Below, piece by piece: positions 47,135 through 54,915 of a stretch of DNA of 64,000 nt. Made by a program: the position numbers and the translations under genes. The stretch lies in assembly GCF_013366925.1 (NCBI RefSeq), contig NZ_JAALDK010000001.1, positions 1,371,089 through 1,435,088 of the forward strand, in the 5' to 3' direction. This DNA is from Paraburkholderia youngii. GTDB lineage: Bacteria > Pseudomonadota > Gammaproteobacteria > Burkholderiales > Burkholderiaceae. Numbering within the stretch: position 1 is the first letter of the stretch; each line of letters starts with the position of its first letter. A model generated the notes under the pieces. That model was not told the DNA's origin. It saw only the letters and a list, made by a program, of their open reading frames with translations, and searched no databases.

Positions 47135-48616
47135 TCAAAGCTGCCGGCGCAGTTCCGCCGGCGGCACCTTCATCAGATGCCGGTATTTCGCCACCGTGCG
47201 CCGCGCGACCAGCACGCCCTGATCCGCGAGCATCTTCGCGAGCGTCACGTCCGACAGCGGATCGCGCGTGTTCTCTGCGGCGATCATCTCCTTGAGCAGC
47301 GCGCGCACCGCCGCGGCCGAGCAGGTGCCGCCGCTTTCGGTGCCGAGCTCGCGCGGGAAGAAATGCTTGAACTCGAAGATGCCGCGCGGCGTCGCCATAT
47401 ATTTGTTGCCCGTCGCCCGCGAGATCGTCGATTCGTGCAGACCCAGCTCGTCGGCGACGTCGCGCAACACCATCGGCTTCAGCGCGATCTCGCCGTACTG
47501 GAAGAAGGCCTTCTGATGCGCGACGATGCATTCGGCCACCCGCTGGATCGTGTCGAAGCGCTGCTGCGCGTTGCGGATCAGCCAGCGTGCTTCCTGCAGC
47601 TGCTGTGCGAGCGGCGAGCGGCTCGCGCCGGCCGACTGCGCGAACAGCTGTGCATACATGCGATGGATTCGCGCGCGCGGCTGCACTGCCGGATTGATCG
47701 ACACGACCCACTTGTTGCGCGCCTGACGCACGATCACGTCGGGCACCACATAGTTATCCTCGGCGCGGCCGTAGCAATTGCCCGGCTTCGGATCGAGCTT
47801 GCGCACCAGCGCGCAGGCCACGCGCAGTTCCTCCGCGCTGCAGCCGATCTGCTTTTGCAACTCGGCCTGCTCGCGGCGCGCGAGACGTTCCAGATGATGC
47901 TCGGCGATCTGCCGCGCGACGTCGCGCCCCGGCGTGTTGGCGGGCAGCGCATTGATCTGCAGCGCGAGACATTCCGACAGCGAACGCGCGCCGAGCCCCG
48001 GACGATCGAGCGATTGCACGAGGCGCAACGCCACCAGCAGTTCTTCCTCGGTCAGCGTGGGCTCGAGATCGACGCTGTCGGCGAGGTCGGCGAGCGACTG
48101 CCGCATATACCCGTCTTCGTCGAGTGCCTCGATGATGAAACGGGCCACCGCGCGATCGCGGTCGTCGAGCCGGTATAGGCGCAACGCGTCGTGCAACTGC
48201 TCGCGCAGCGTGGGTTGCGAGCGAGCCCATTCAGCCGGGTCGCTGCCGTCCGCGTCGCCGTTCTGGCGCGCCGAACTGCGCGAACCGTAGTCGCCGGAAA
48301 AATCGGCGGGCATGTCGTCCTGGCCCGCGCTTTCGAGCGTATCGCTAGCGGAGTTTTCCGCCGGCAGTCCGTCCGGCTCGGCGGCTAGCGCATCGGCGGC
48401 GGGCACGTTGGCGTCTTCGCCATCAGCCGGCGTCGTGCCGGCGAGCGCGACGTCCTCTGCTTCGGATGAGTCGTATTCGAGGAACGGATTGGTATCGAGC
48501 GCCGTGCGCAATTCCTGCTGGAACTCGAGAGCCGACAATTGCAAGAGACGCACCGACTGCTGAAGACGAGGCGTCAGTGCAAGAGACTGCCTTGTGCGTA
48601 GTTCGATTGAAGGCAT
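47135..48616 (-). CDS. rpoN: RNA polymerase sigma-54 factor, second (stand-alone) copy
   Basis: 493 aa. Region I glutamine/leucine-rich (SLALTPRLQQSVRLLQLSALEFQQEL), an acidic region II about 48-135, the core-binding region about 140-330, the helix-turn-helix (DVADELGLHESTISRAT) and the RpoN box ARRTVAKYR at 471-479 that reads the -24 element. In Burkholderiaceae the housekeeping copy normally sits between lptB and hpf/ptsN. None of those genes is here, so this should be an additional rpoN (RpoN2). It is preceded by its own -24/-12 promoter and surrounded by genes with similar promoters. Confidence 0.95.
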   Translation of the reverse strand: MPSIELRTRQSLALTPRLQQSVRLLQLSALEFQQELRTALDTNPFLEYDSSEAEDVALAGTTPADGEDANVPAADALAAEPDGLPAENSASDTLESAGQDDMPADFSGDYGSRSSARQNGDADGSDPAEWARSQPTLREQLHDALRLYRLDDRDRAVARFIIEALDEDGYMRQSLADLADSVDLEPTLTEEELLVALRLVQSLDRPGLGARSLSECLALQINALPANTPGRDVARQIAEHHLERLARREQAELQKQIGCSAEELRVACALVRKLDPKPGNCYGRAEDNYVVPDVIVRQARNKWVVSINPAVQPRARIHRMYAQLFAQSAGASRSPLAQQLQEARWLIRNAQQRFDTIQRVAECIVAHQKAFFQYGEIALKPMVLRDVADELGLHESTISRATGNKYMATPRGIFEFKHFFPRELGTESGGTCSAAAVRALLKEMIAAENTRDPLSDVTLAKMLADQGVLVARRTVAKYRHLMKVPPAELRRQL

Positions 48617-48674
48617 TGGAGTTGATCCCGTTCGTTGGTAGTCAAAGACTCAATGAGCCGAGTGCACTCTTCAA

Positions 48675-48690
48675 TGCAACGTCCGTACCA
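48675..48690 (-). promoter_or_regulatory. Candidate sigma-54 promoter of rpoN2 (autoregulation)
   Basis: On the minus strand TGGTACGGACGTTGCA: only the C at position 4 deviates from TGGCACG-N4-TTGCA. The predicted start near 48664 gives a 47-base leader before the rpoN ATG. Confidence 0.65.
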
Positions 48691-48909
48691 GGTCGCGCAA
48701 GACGCTGTTTTGATTACGCTTTGTTTATTCAGGCCGAGGAATTAACGGGACCGCGAGCGCCGGTTTTTACAAACGGCTGGCAATTTCCGGTCCCTTTTCT
48801 TCACACCTCGGACGGCCTCGGGCACGGTCGCAACGCAGCCCTATTCATCAGTCGAAAAACCCTGATGGATACGGCTTTCGCGAGCGGTGTCACCGGGACC
48901 CCAGCGGCC

Positions 48910-48925
48910 GGGCACGATACATGCG
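48910..48925 (+). promoter_or_regulatory. Possible sigma-54 promoter of the BON-domain gene
   Basis: GGGCACGATACATGCG: full GGCACG and TGC with correct spacing but no TT in the -12 box. Start near 48936, 190 bases before the ATG. Weaker than the others. Confidence 0.4.
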
Positions 48926-49126
48926 GAGCAGCGTTGTGTGGAGGGACGCCGCCCTTCGTAGACACGCCAGTCATGCGTGGATGCGAGTACGGCGCCCGGT
49001 GTCGAGAAACGGGCCCCTGACGGTACCGTAGCGGCCACGACCCCACGTGTGTCATCAGCGGCTTGCGCCGCGATCGGCCACCGGCAACAAGACCGCCATT
49101 TTCATCACCACCTGAAGGAGAAAACC

Positions 49127-49465
49127 ATGAAGACGATCCAGCTTCTGAAGACCGCAGGCAGTATCGCTGTCGTCGCGTTCGCGCTGAACGCGAACGCCCA
49201 GACCAGCGCTTCGGCTCCGCCCGCGGCGTCGGAAAGCGTCGGCCAGCATATCGACGACGGCACCATTACGACCAAGGTCAAGGCCGATCTGCTTGCCGCG
49301 AAGAACGTCAAATCGACGCATATCCACGTGAAGACCCGCAAGGGTGTCGTGTGGCTCACGGGTTCGGTGCCATCGGCCGAAGACAAGACCGCCGCCGAGG
49401 ATGTCGTGCAGAACGTGAAGGGTGTCGAGAGCGTGAAGAACCATCTGAAGGTGGCCGCCGACTGA
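49127..49465 (+). CDS. Periplasmic BON-domain protein (OsmY-like)
   Basis: 112 aa. ATG follows GAAGGAG. Signal peptide 1-25 (cleavage after NANA), then one BON domain about 42-110 (TTKVKADLLAAKNVKSTHIHVKTRKGVVWLTG). BON proteins such as OsmY associate with membranes or periplasmic proteins under osmotic stress. Ends in a hairpin terminator shared with the next gene. Confidence 0.9.
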   Translation: MKTIQLLKTAGSIAVVAFALNANAQTSASAPPAASESVGQHIDDGTITTKVKADLLAAKNVKSTHIHVKTRKGVVWLTGSVPSAEDKTAAEDVVQNVKGVESVKNHLKVAAD

Positions 49466-49508
49466 TATCCGCATGATCGGTTCACGCCGATTCGACTGAG
49501 CGGAACGA

Positions 49509-49536
49509 AAAGAGCCGGCTGCGGAGCCGGCTCTTT
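49509..49536. terminator. Bidirectional terminator between BON and PA2169-like genes
   Basis: 12-bp perfect inverted repeat (AAAGAGCCGGCT / AGCCGGCTCTTT), 4-base loop; A and T runs on the two sides serve both convergent genes. Confidence 0.88.
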
Positions 49537-49556
49537 CTATTGCATCGATGCGTCGA

Positions 49557-50009
49557 TCAACGCTTCATCGCCGCATACCGGTCGCGCAGATCGCGCACGC
49601 GATCATGATTCTGCAGTACGCCCTGGTATTGCCGCTCGACGATCGCACGCACATCGGCCGGCAAATCCTTTTCGAGCGCATCGTGATAGCGCTTCTTCGC
49701 GACGTCCTCGCCCTTTTCGCACTCGGCGAGAATCGCATGGTCGCTGCGATCCGAAACCGCCGATCTGACGTCGACCCAGCCGCGATGCAGCGCACCGGTC
49801 ATGCTGCCGCCGGTTTCCGGCTTGCCGCCCAGGGTCTGAACGACATCCTGCAACTCACGCGCGCCGCGCGAGCACTCGTCTGCTGTCGAGCGAAACAGCA
49901 TCTTCAGCTCTTCGTCGTGCGCATCCTCGGCTGCCTTCATAAAGCCCTTTTCGCCATCCTTCGACGTTTCGACCAGGTCATTCAATACGGAAACAACGTT
50001 GGTAGCCAT
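49557..50009 (-). CDS. PA2169-family four-helix-bundle protein (DUF2383)
   Basis: 150 aa, all-helical and highly charged. The N-terminal DUF2383 region (VVSVLNDLVETSKDGEKGFMKAAEDA) is followed by a second helix pair with EKGEDVAKKRYHDAL; ferritin-like bundle. Family members are stress-induced proteins of unknown activity. Preceded by a possible -24/-12 element 106 bases upstream. Confidence 0.9.
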   Translation of the reverse strand: MATNVVSVLNDLVETSKDGEKGFMKAAEDAHDEELKMLFRSTADECSRGARELQDVVQTLGGKPETGGSMTGALHRGWVDVRSAVSDRSDHAILAECEKGEDVAKKRYHDALEKDLPADVRAIVERQYQGVLQNHDRVRDLRDRYAAMKR

Positions 50010-50114
50010 TCAATACCTCCAAGGGTTTCGTTCATCGCGGAATCCGCCGCGCGGAGCTTTTTATGTGCGTCGCGATGAATCGGTTCGACGCGCGGCGGGC
50101 TGCATGGGAGAGCT

Positions 50115-50130
50115 CGCATCACGCGTGCCC
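50115..50130 (-). promoter_or_regulatory. Possible sigma-54 promoter of the PA2169-like gene
   Basis: On the minus strand GGGCACGCGTGATGCG: GGCACG and TGC at 12-bp spacing, -12 box lacking the second T. Same form as the element before the BON gene. Confidence 0.45.
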
Positions 50131-50170
50131 GGCATACACGCTTGGCGCCGCGTTTCGATCTTCGCTGGAG

Positions 50171-50186
50171 TGGCACAGCAGTTGCG
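50171..50186 (+). promoter_or_regulatory. Sigma-54 promoter facing a non-coding stretch
   Basis: TGGCACAGCAGTTGCG: complete TGGCAC and TTGC with exact spacing, one of the best matches in the window. It points away from the PA2169-like gene; no gene on the plus strand follows before the hairpin at 50322-50354. An inverted repeat GCGTCG/CGACGC (50067-50091) lies about 100 bases upstream. Confidence 0.6.
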
Positions 50187-50196
50187 GCCGCTCGCA

Positions 50197-50354
50197 TGAC
50201 GGCATCACGCCTTCCTCATGCTGGCCGACGAATAGCGAAAGGCAGCTCGAACGATTTCAGCCGCCGCACGACATGCGGCAACCGTGGGTGTAACGCGACG
50301 TCGAAATCGCGCGGTAAACCGAAAACGGCCCGATCATCGTCATCGGGCCGTTTT
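50197..50354 (+). ncRNA. Candidate sigma-54-dependent small RNA
   Basis: About 155 bases from the predicted start of the 50171-50186 promoter to a strong hairpin ending in TTTT. It contains no credible reading frame: the only ATG-led frame in phase reads through the hairpin, and others stop after a few codons. Prediction only; no family recognised. Confidence 0.4.
50322..50354. terminator. Bidirectional terminator hairpin
   Basis: 13-bp perfect inverted repeat (AAAACGGCCCGAT / ATCGGGCCGTTTT) with a 7-base loop. It can end the glycine-zipper operon (minus) and the putative small RNA (plus). Confidence 0.85.
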
Positions 50355-50379
50355 CCGTTGGCATACCGCATCGCTTACA

Positions 50380-50961
50380 TCACTCGCGCTTCTCCGCGAA
50401 TTCCTTGACCGGTTCGGGCGTCTTCAGCGGATCGAAATCGGCCCAGTGTCCCTGCTGCCAGCGGCCGGTCGCCTTCTCGATCGACACGCCGCCCGCTTCA
50501 CGCAGCACGCGTGCGGCATCGAGCTGATTGTCGGGCGACACGTGCACGGCGACGAGCACGCCCGATTTGCGGGCCTCCTCGTGATACGGCACGCGATAGT
50601 CCGATTTGCCATGCTCCTTGGTGCGCAACATCGCGCCGATCAGCGAGCCGACATACGCGCCGACGCCCGCCGCGATCGGCGACACCAGCAGCGGTGCGGA
50701 AAACGCCGCGAAAATCGCCACGCCGATCACCGCGCCGATGACCGCACCGATCGTCACGCCCAGGCCTCCGCCTTTGGGCGCCTCTCGCGCGCCGGGGTCG
50801 GCATCGGTGTCGCCGCCGATCGGGAAGCGCGCATGCTGGCCGCGCGGATTGACGAAAAACAGCGTGACGTCCTCTTCGACGAAACCCGCCTCGAAAAGCT
50901 TTTGCGCCGCGCCTTCCGCGGCCGGAAACGTCGTGAAGCGTGCTGCGACGATGAGTGACAT
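50380..50961 (-). CDS. Glycine-zipper membrane protein
   Basis: 193 aa. The N-terminal cytoplasmic alpha/beta part resembles general-stress proteins (SLIVAARFTTFPAAEGAAQKLFEAGF). Two glycine-rich membrane helices lie about 64-110 (GLGVTIGAVIGAVIGVAIFAAF, then SPIAAGVGAYVGSLIGAML). The C-terminal half resembles the N-terminal fold again (VLVAVHV..AARVLREAGG). Function unknown. Last gene of the PfpI-DUF4142-DUF1488 set, 100 bases after DUF1488. Confidence 0.82.
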   Translation of the reverse strand: MSLIVAARFTTFPAAEGAAQKLFEAGFVEEDVTLFFVNPRGQHARFPIGGDTDADPGAREAPKGGGLGVTIGAVIGAVIGVAIFAAFSAPLLVSPIAAGVGAYVGSLIGAMLRTKEHGKSDYRVPYHEEARKSGVLVAVHVSPDNQLDAARVLREAGGVSIEKATGRWQQGHWADFDPLKTPEPVKEFAEKRE

Positions 50962-51061
50962 TACGCCTCCTTTATCGTTGATTGGCGTTCACGGACCATA
51001 CCGTCGCCGGGGTGGCGCGCGTCACGAGCAGCGCGCCCAGTCAGTGCGACACGCGGCACCC

Positions 51062-51406
51062 CTACGCCGCGGTGCCGCGATCCGGTTCCATGCCTTCCAC
51101 TCTGAACAGTCCGCTATGCAACACCACGCCTTCTCCGTTGTTCTGGTCGAGCGCTTCCGCGCAGACCGAGCGGATGCGCTGACGGCCTCTGTCGAAGGCG
51201 GCCATCAACGCAGGTTCGAGCGCGGATTCCGCGCCGAAATGATCTTCCAGAGCCTCGGCGGTGATCAAGCAGACCACCGGCTCGCCATCGACGCGCGCAA
51301 GAAACCGCACGGTCAGATTGGCGCCGTCGAAGACCGGGTCGTCGTCGGGGAAAGTGATCTGCATCAGAGAGTCCTCATAAGCAGGCCGTGGCAGGATCGC
51401 GTTCAT
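51062..51406 (-). CDS. DUF1488 family protein
   Basis: 114 aa; core MQITFPDDDPVFDGANLTVRFLARVDGEPVVCLI fits DUF1488, a small beta-rich domain of unknown function often found with stress genes. The ATG at 51406 overlaps the stop of the DUF4142 gene (ATGA), so the two are translationally coupled; an internal ATG 14 codons later (MQITFP) is an alternative start. Confidence 0.85.
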   Translation of the reverse strand: MNAILPRPAYEDSLMQITFPDDDPVFDGANLTVRFLARVDGEPVVCLITAEALEDHFGAESALEPALMAAFDRGRQRIRSVCAEALDQNNGEGVVLHSGLFRVEGMEPDRGTAA

Positions 51407-51975
51407 GACGAGCCCTTCAAGTTGCCGGCCAGTTGCTGCGCCATCTCGAGGTGATGCTTGATGGTTGGCAGCGCTTGCATGGCCGCGGCCTTCAGTTGCG
51501 CGTCGGTGCCGCTTTCGCTTTGCTGCTGGAACAGATCCACCGCACGCTGATGCGCTTCCACGCCGACCTGCTCGACGTAGGCCGCATCGAACCCGGAGCC
51601 CTTCAACGTCTGCAGTTTGCCGACCAGCGCGGAATCCGCGGACGGCGTCGGCTTGAAGCCCTTCTTCGCGACCAGCGCGGCCATCGCATGCGCGAGCTTC
51701 GTGTGGTCGGCGATCATCTGTTGCGCGAACTTCTTGACCTGCGGATCGTTCGAGTTCTTCAGCGCGATCTTGCTGGCGGCGATTTCGGTGGCGTCCGACT
51801 TCGACGCTTCGAGCACGAACTGCTGATCCGCGGGCGACAGCGTCGTTTTACCGGCCGGCGCGGCACTCGCGGGCGCATCGCTCGCCTGCGCGCTGGCCGT
51901 GTCGATCGTTGCCGCGCTCGCGCCCAACGCGGCCAGCGCGGCGGTCAACACTTGTAGGGAATACCGGAATTTCAT
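51403..51975 (-). CDS. Periplasmic DUF4142 protein
   Basis: 190 aa from the ATG at 51975 (AGGGAGAAAG upstream; the long upstream extension is not coding-like). Signal peptide about 1-30 ending near SAQA. DUF4142 is a ferritin-like helical bundle: DQQFVLEASKSDATEIAASKIALKNSNDPQVKKFAQQMIADH. Likely periplasmic stress protein. Between pfpI-like and DUF1488 genes. Confidence 0.9.
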   Translation of the reverse strand: MKFRYSLQVLTAALAALGASAATIDTASAQASDAPASAAPAGKTTLSPADQQFVLEASKSDATEIAASKIALKNSNDPQVKKFAQQMIADHTKLAHAMAALVAKKGFKPTPSADSALVGKLQTLKGSGFDAAYVEQVGVEAHQRAVDLFQQQSESGTDAQLKAAAMQALPTIKHHLEMAQQLAGNLKGSS

Positions 51976-52055
51976 GCACTTTCTCCCTGTCGAATCGCCG
52001 ATGCGCAGTGTCGAATCACGATGCGCCGGCGTCGAAGCCAGCGCGCCGCATTCGA

Positions 52056-52607
52056 TCAAGCCGCCTTGCGCTTCGTCAGTTGCCCGATCAGCGTCTTGTT
52101 GAATGCGGGCAGGTCGGCGGGTTTGCGGCTCGAAATCAGATTGCCGTCCTCGACCACTTCCTGATCGACCCACGTGCCGCCCGCGTTACGAATATCGTCC
52201 TGCAGGCTAGGCCAGCTCGTCACCGTGCGCCCCTTGATGATCCCCGCCGATACCGGCAGCCAGGTGCCGTGGCAGATCACCGCGATCGGCTTCTTCGCGT
52301 TGTCGACCGCTTTGACGAAAGCCTGCGCCTGCGGCAGCAGTCGCAACGCATCGCCGTTCACGACGCCGCCCGGCAACACCAACGCGTCGTAGTCTTCGGG
52401 ACGGGCTTTGTCGAACGTCGCATCGACATCGACGGTGTCGCCCTTGTCGACGTGCTTGAAGCCCTGGATCTTGCCCGGCTTCGCCGAAATCACGTGGACC
52501 GTCGCGCCCGCCTCGGTGAGCGCGCGTTTCGGCTCCACGAGTTCCGCTTGCTCGAAGCCGTCTACGGCGAGTACCGCTACCTTGTAGCCATTCAGTGCAT
52601 CAGTCAT
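52056..52607 (-). CDS. PfpI/DJ-1 family protein (type 1 glutamine amidotransferase-like)
   Basis: 183 aa from the ATG at 52607 (AAGGAGAGG upstream). Nucleophile elbow AVICHGTW with Cys112-His113, and the acidic helper Glu20-24 region (FEQAELVEP). Relatives act as proteases, deglycases or chaperones (YhbO, YraA). First gene of a four-gene stress operon whose -24/-12 promoter is at 52694-52709. Confidence 0.92.
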   Translation of the reverse strand: MTDALNGYKVAVLAVDGFEQAELVEPKRALTEAGATVHVISAKPGKIQGFKHVDKGDTVDVDATFDKARPEDYDALVLPGGVVNGDALRLLPQAQAFVKAVDNAKKPIAVICHGTWLPVSAGIIKGRTVTSWPSLQDDIRNAGGTWVDQEVVEDGNLISSRKPADLPAFNKTLIGQLTKRKAA

Positions 52608-52693
52608 GCGTCCTCTCCTTACAGTGGCGCCGCGCTCGCCCGCTTGCTCGTTATGCAGGTGCATAGCGCGGCGCCTTCACTAAAACGTTGTCC

Positions 52694-52709
52694 CGCAAGA
52701 CGCGTGCCC
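52694..52709 (-). promoter_or_regulatory. Candidate sigma-54 promoter of the PfpI-DUF4142-DUF1488-glycine-zipper operon
   Basis: On the minus strand GGGCACGCGTCTTGCG: GGCACG-N4-TTGC, exact spacing. Start near 52683, 76 bases before the pfpI-like ATG. Confidence 0.65.
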
Positions 52710-52757
52710 GCTTGCGCCGGTCAGCGCGAGCCGCTTCGTGCGCGAAACGCAACCCGG

Positions 52758-53102
52758 TCAGACATCGGTTTCCTCTTCACCGGATCGCTCCGCGCCCGGA
52801 GGCACTCGCGGATCGACGACGTGGTCGGTGTCGATATCGCGATCCGCTTCCAACGTCGAATCGCCGTCGGCCGACGCGCGCTCGCCCGTACCCGAGCGAT
52901 CGGTATCGCTGCCGAGCTCCGCGTCGCCGGTTTCGAGCGCGTGATTGTCGAGCTCCGTATCGACGTCGAAATCGTGACGCTTCGCGCCCGCCACGTCGCT
53001 GCCGCTATCGGACGAGTCGCTGGGACCCAGCGCGCCCGTCGTGCCGGAGGTTTGCTTGACAGTCCGCTGCGGCTCTTCATCGGGATTAAGTGTGCTGGTC
53101 AT
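52758..53102 (-). CDS. Acidic, intrinsically disordered small protein
   Basis: 114 aa with very few hydrophobic residues; rich in Asp, Glu, Ser, Thr and Gly (for example SDSSDSGSDVAG and EADRDIDTDHVVDPR). No known domain. Such hydrophilic acidic proteins can protect against desiccation or bind metal or DNA-binding partners, but nothing here decides. Has its own -24/-12 element 38 bases upstream and is divergent from topoisomerase IB. Confidence 0.75.
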   Translation of the reverse strand: MTSTLNPDEEPQRTVKQTSGTTGALGPSDSSDSGSDVAGAKRHDFDVDTELDNHALETGDAELGSDTDRSGTGERASADGDSTLEADRDIDTDHVVDPRVPPGAERSGEEETDV

Positions 53103-53139
53103 GAAAGCCCCCTTTCCAGTTGGTCACGTCGACTTATTC

Positions 53140-53155
53140 CGCAAGGACCGTTCCG
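53140..53155 (-). promoter_or_regulatory. Candidate sigma-54 promoter of the acidic protein gene
   Basis: On the minus strand CGGAACGGTCCTTGCG: GG at -24, TTGC at -12, exact spacing; C to A at the third -24 position, as in the PRC-barrel promoter. Start near 53129. Confidence 0.6.
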
Positions 53156-53180
53156 CTCGAGCGCCCCGGTTCAGGGTGAA

Positions 53181-53196
53181 TGGCATTCCCCTTGCT
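53181..53196 (+). promoter_or_regulatory. Sigma-54 promoter of topoisomerase IB gene
   Basis: TGGCATTCCCCTTGCT: near-consensus -24/-12. Start near 53208, 18 bases before the ATG. Only 25 bases separate it from the opposite-facing element for the acidic protein. Confidence 0.68.
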
Positions 53197-53225
53197 TCAG
53201 CCGCTTGAAACTTCTACTTGCGACC

Positions 53226-54506
53226 ATGACTACCGCGACTCATTCCACGACCGCATCACGCAACCCGGCGAGCGCGACCGACAACACCGCACCGCAGCCG
53301 ATGCCGCCGGGCCTGCGCCACGCCGACGACACGAAACCCGGCTACACGCGCAAGCGCGAGCGGAACGGCTTCAGCTATTTCGACCTGAACGGCAGGCGCA
53401 TCGTCGATGAGAACGAGATCCAGCGCATCAACTCGCTCGCGATTCCCCCCGCCTATGAAAACGTGTGGATCTGCCCCGATCCGCGAGGTCATCTTCAAGC
53501 GACCGGCCGCGACGCGCGCGGCCGTAAGCAGTACCGCTATCACCCGCGCTGGCGCGAAACGCGCGACGCCGACAAGTACGAACGGATGGCCGAGTTCGGC
53601 CGCGCATTGCCGAAAATCCGCGCGCGTGTCGCGCGTGACCTGAAGCTGACCGGCATGCCGCTCGACAAGGTCGTCGCGGCCATCGTGCAGTTGCTCGACA
53701 CGACGCTGATTCGCGTCGGCAGCGCCGAATACGCGCGCGACAATCAGTCATTCGGATTAACGACGTTGCGCAAGCGGCACGTGAAGATAAAGGCCGGTCA
53801 ATTGCGCCTCCAGTTCCGCGGTAAGAGCGGCATCGAGCACGACGTGACCGTGGACAATCCAACCGTCAAGCGCATCGTGCGACGTTGCGCGGAGCTGCCC
53901 GGCCACGACCTGTTCCAGTATCTCGACGAAGACGGCACGCGCCACGGCGTCGGCTCGGCCGATATCAATGACTACCTGCGCCGCGTGAGCGGCGCCGACT
54001 TCACCGCGAAGGACTACCGCACATGGGCCGGCAGCGTATATGCGCTGGCGGCATTGCGCCGTTTGATGTGCAGCAGCGCAGCCGAAGCGCGCGGTCATAT
54101 CGTCGCAACCGTGAAAGACGTGGCGAGCCTGCTGCGCAATACGCCCGCTGTCTGCCGGCGCTGTTATATCCACCCGGCGATCATCAGCGCGTTCGAGGCC
54201 GACGAATTGCGGAGCCTCGCGCCAGGTCAAGCGCGCCGCGGACTCAAGGTGGATGAAGTGGCCTTCGCGGTGCTGCTGGCGCAGGCGGAAAAACGCGCGG
54301 CGAAACTCGCGCGCGCGACCAGTGGGAAAGGACGCAAGACGCGGGAGTCGCCGGCCGACGACACCATCAACGGTTCGCTGACGAGTCTGCTGAAAAAATC
54401 GCGCGTGGTGCGCAAGAAATCCCCGGCCGCGAAACACGAAAGCGCCGCGGCCCAAATGCACACTGGGCTGGAACTTCCATCTGAATCGAAACCGGCGGCC
54501 CAGTGA
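53226..54506 (+). CDS. DNA topoisomerase IB (poxvirus-type)
   Basis: 426 aa. N-terminal topoisomerase IB domain about 30-135; catalytic domain about 140-330 with Arg163 (LIRVGSAEYA), Lys187 region (LRKRHVKIK), Arg265 in DYRTWAGS, and the nucleophile Tyr314 in RRCYIHPAII. Basic low-complexity tail about 350-426. Relaxes supercoils by a 3'-phosphotyrosine intermediate. Bacterial copies often lie among stress genes, as here. Confidence 0.93.
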   Translation: MTTATHSTTASRNPASATDNTAPQPMPPGLRHADDTKPGYTRKRERNGFSYFDLNGRRIVDENEIQRINSLAIPPAYENVWICPDPRGHLQATGRDARGRKQYRYHPRWRETRDADKYERMAEFGRALPKIRARVARDLKLTGMPLDKVVAAIVQLLDTTLIRVGSAEYARDNQSFGLTTLRKRHVKIKAGQLRLQFRGKSGIEHDVTVDNPTVKRIVRRCAELPGHDLFQYLDEDGTRHGVGSADINDYLRRVSGADFTAKDYRTWAGSVYALAALRRLMCSSAAEARGHIVATVKDVASLLRNTPAVCRRCYIHPAIISAFEADELRSLAPGQARRGLKVDEVAFAVLLAQAEKRAAKLARATSGKGRKTRESPADDTINGSLTSLLKKSRVVRKKSPAAKHESAAAQMHTGLELPSESKPAAQ

Positions 54507-54533
54507 CGGGCTCGGCGATGAATCGGCGAAGGC

Positions 54534-54830
54534 TCAAACGTCTTCCTCGAATGCCGCCATCACGAGCCAGACATCGCGCTCGCCGTCCCGTATCTCCGCC
54601 GCCAGCGCATACTCGTCGCCAGGCGAACAAACGCTCGCGAGCGTGTTATGCGCGACTTCGCCGTTGTCGAACACGCGCTCCGACAACGGCCGCACTTCCT
54701 GCTTGCCTTCGAACATCGGCTGTTGCCGACGATACACGAGCGTCTCGGATTTCCAGTTGCTGAAGCACTCGCGAACGTGCGCGAAGTCCCCCCCGCAGAT
54801 GTTCGCCTGATAGTGAATGTTCCTGGTCAC
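54534..54830 (-). CDS. Small uncharacterised cytoplasmic protein
   Basis: 98 aa from a GTG at 54830 with GGGGAGAA upstream (the open frame continues further up, but codon use there is poor). Sequence is globular-looking (ICGGDFAHVRECFSNWKSETLVYRRQQPMFEGKQEV, ending DVWLVMAAFEEDV). No domain recognised. 85 bases downstream of the secreted-protein gene on the same strand, probably cotranscribed. Convergent with topoisomerase IB. Confidence 0.6.
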   Translation of the reverse strand: MTRNIHYQANICGGDFAHVRECFSNWKSETLVYRRQQPMFEGKQEVRPLSERVFDNGEVAHNTLASVCSPGDEYALAAEIRDGERDVWLVMAAFEEDV

Positions 54831-54915
54831 GATATTCTCCCCCGATGCGAAGCGGCATCGTCCGTGCGTCACGACGAACGCAACGGTGCATCGCCGCTTG
54901 CGCATCGATCCAGCG

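Larger units (their letters stand above)
48617..49126. other. Divergent control region between rpoN2 and the BON-domain gene
   Basis: 510 bases without a plausible gene. Contains sigma-54-type elements in both directions (48675-48690 minus, 48910-48925 plus) and a distant inverted repeat GGGACCG (48747) / CGGTCCC (48788). Confidence 0.55.
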
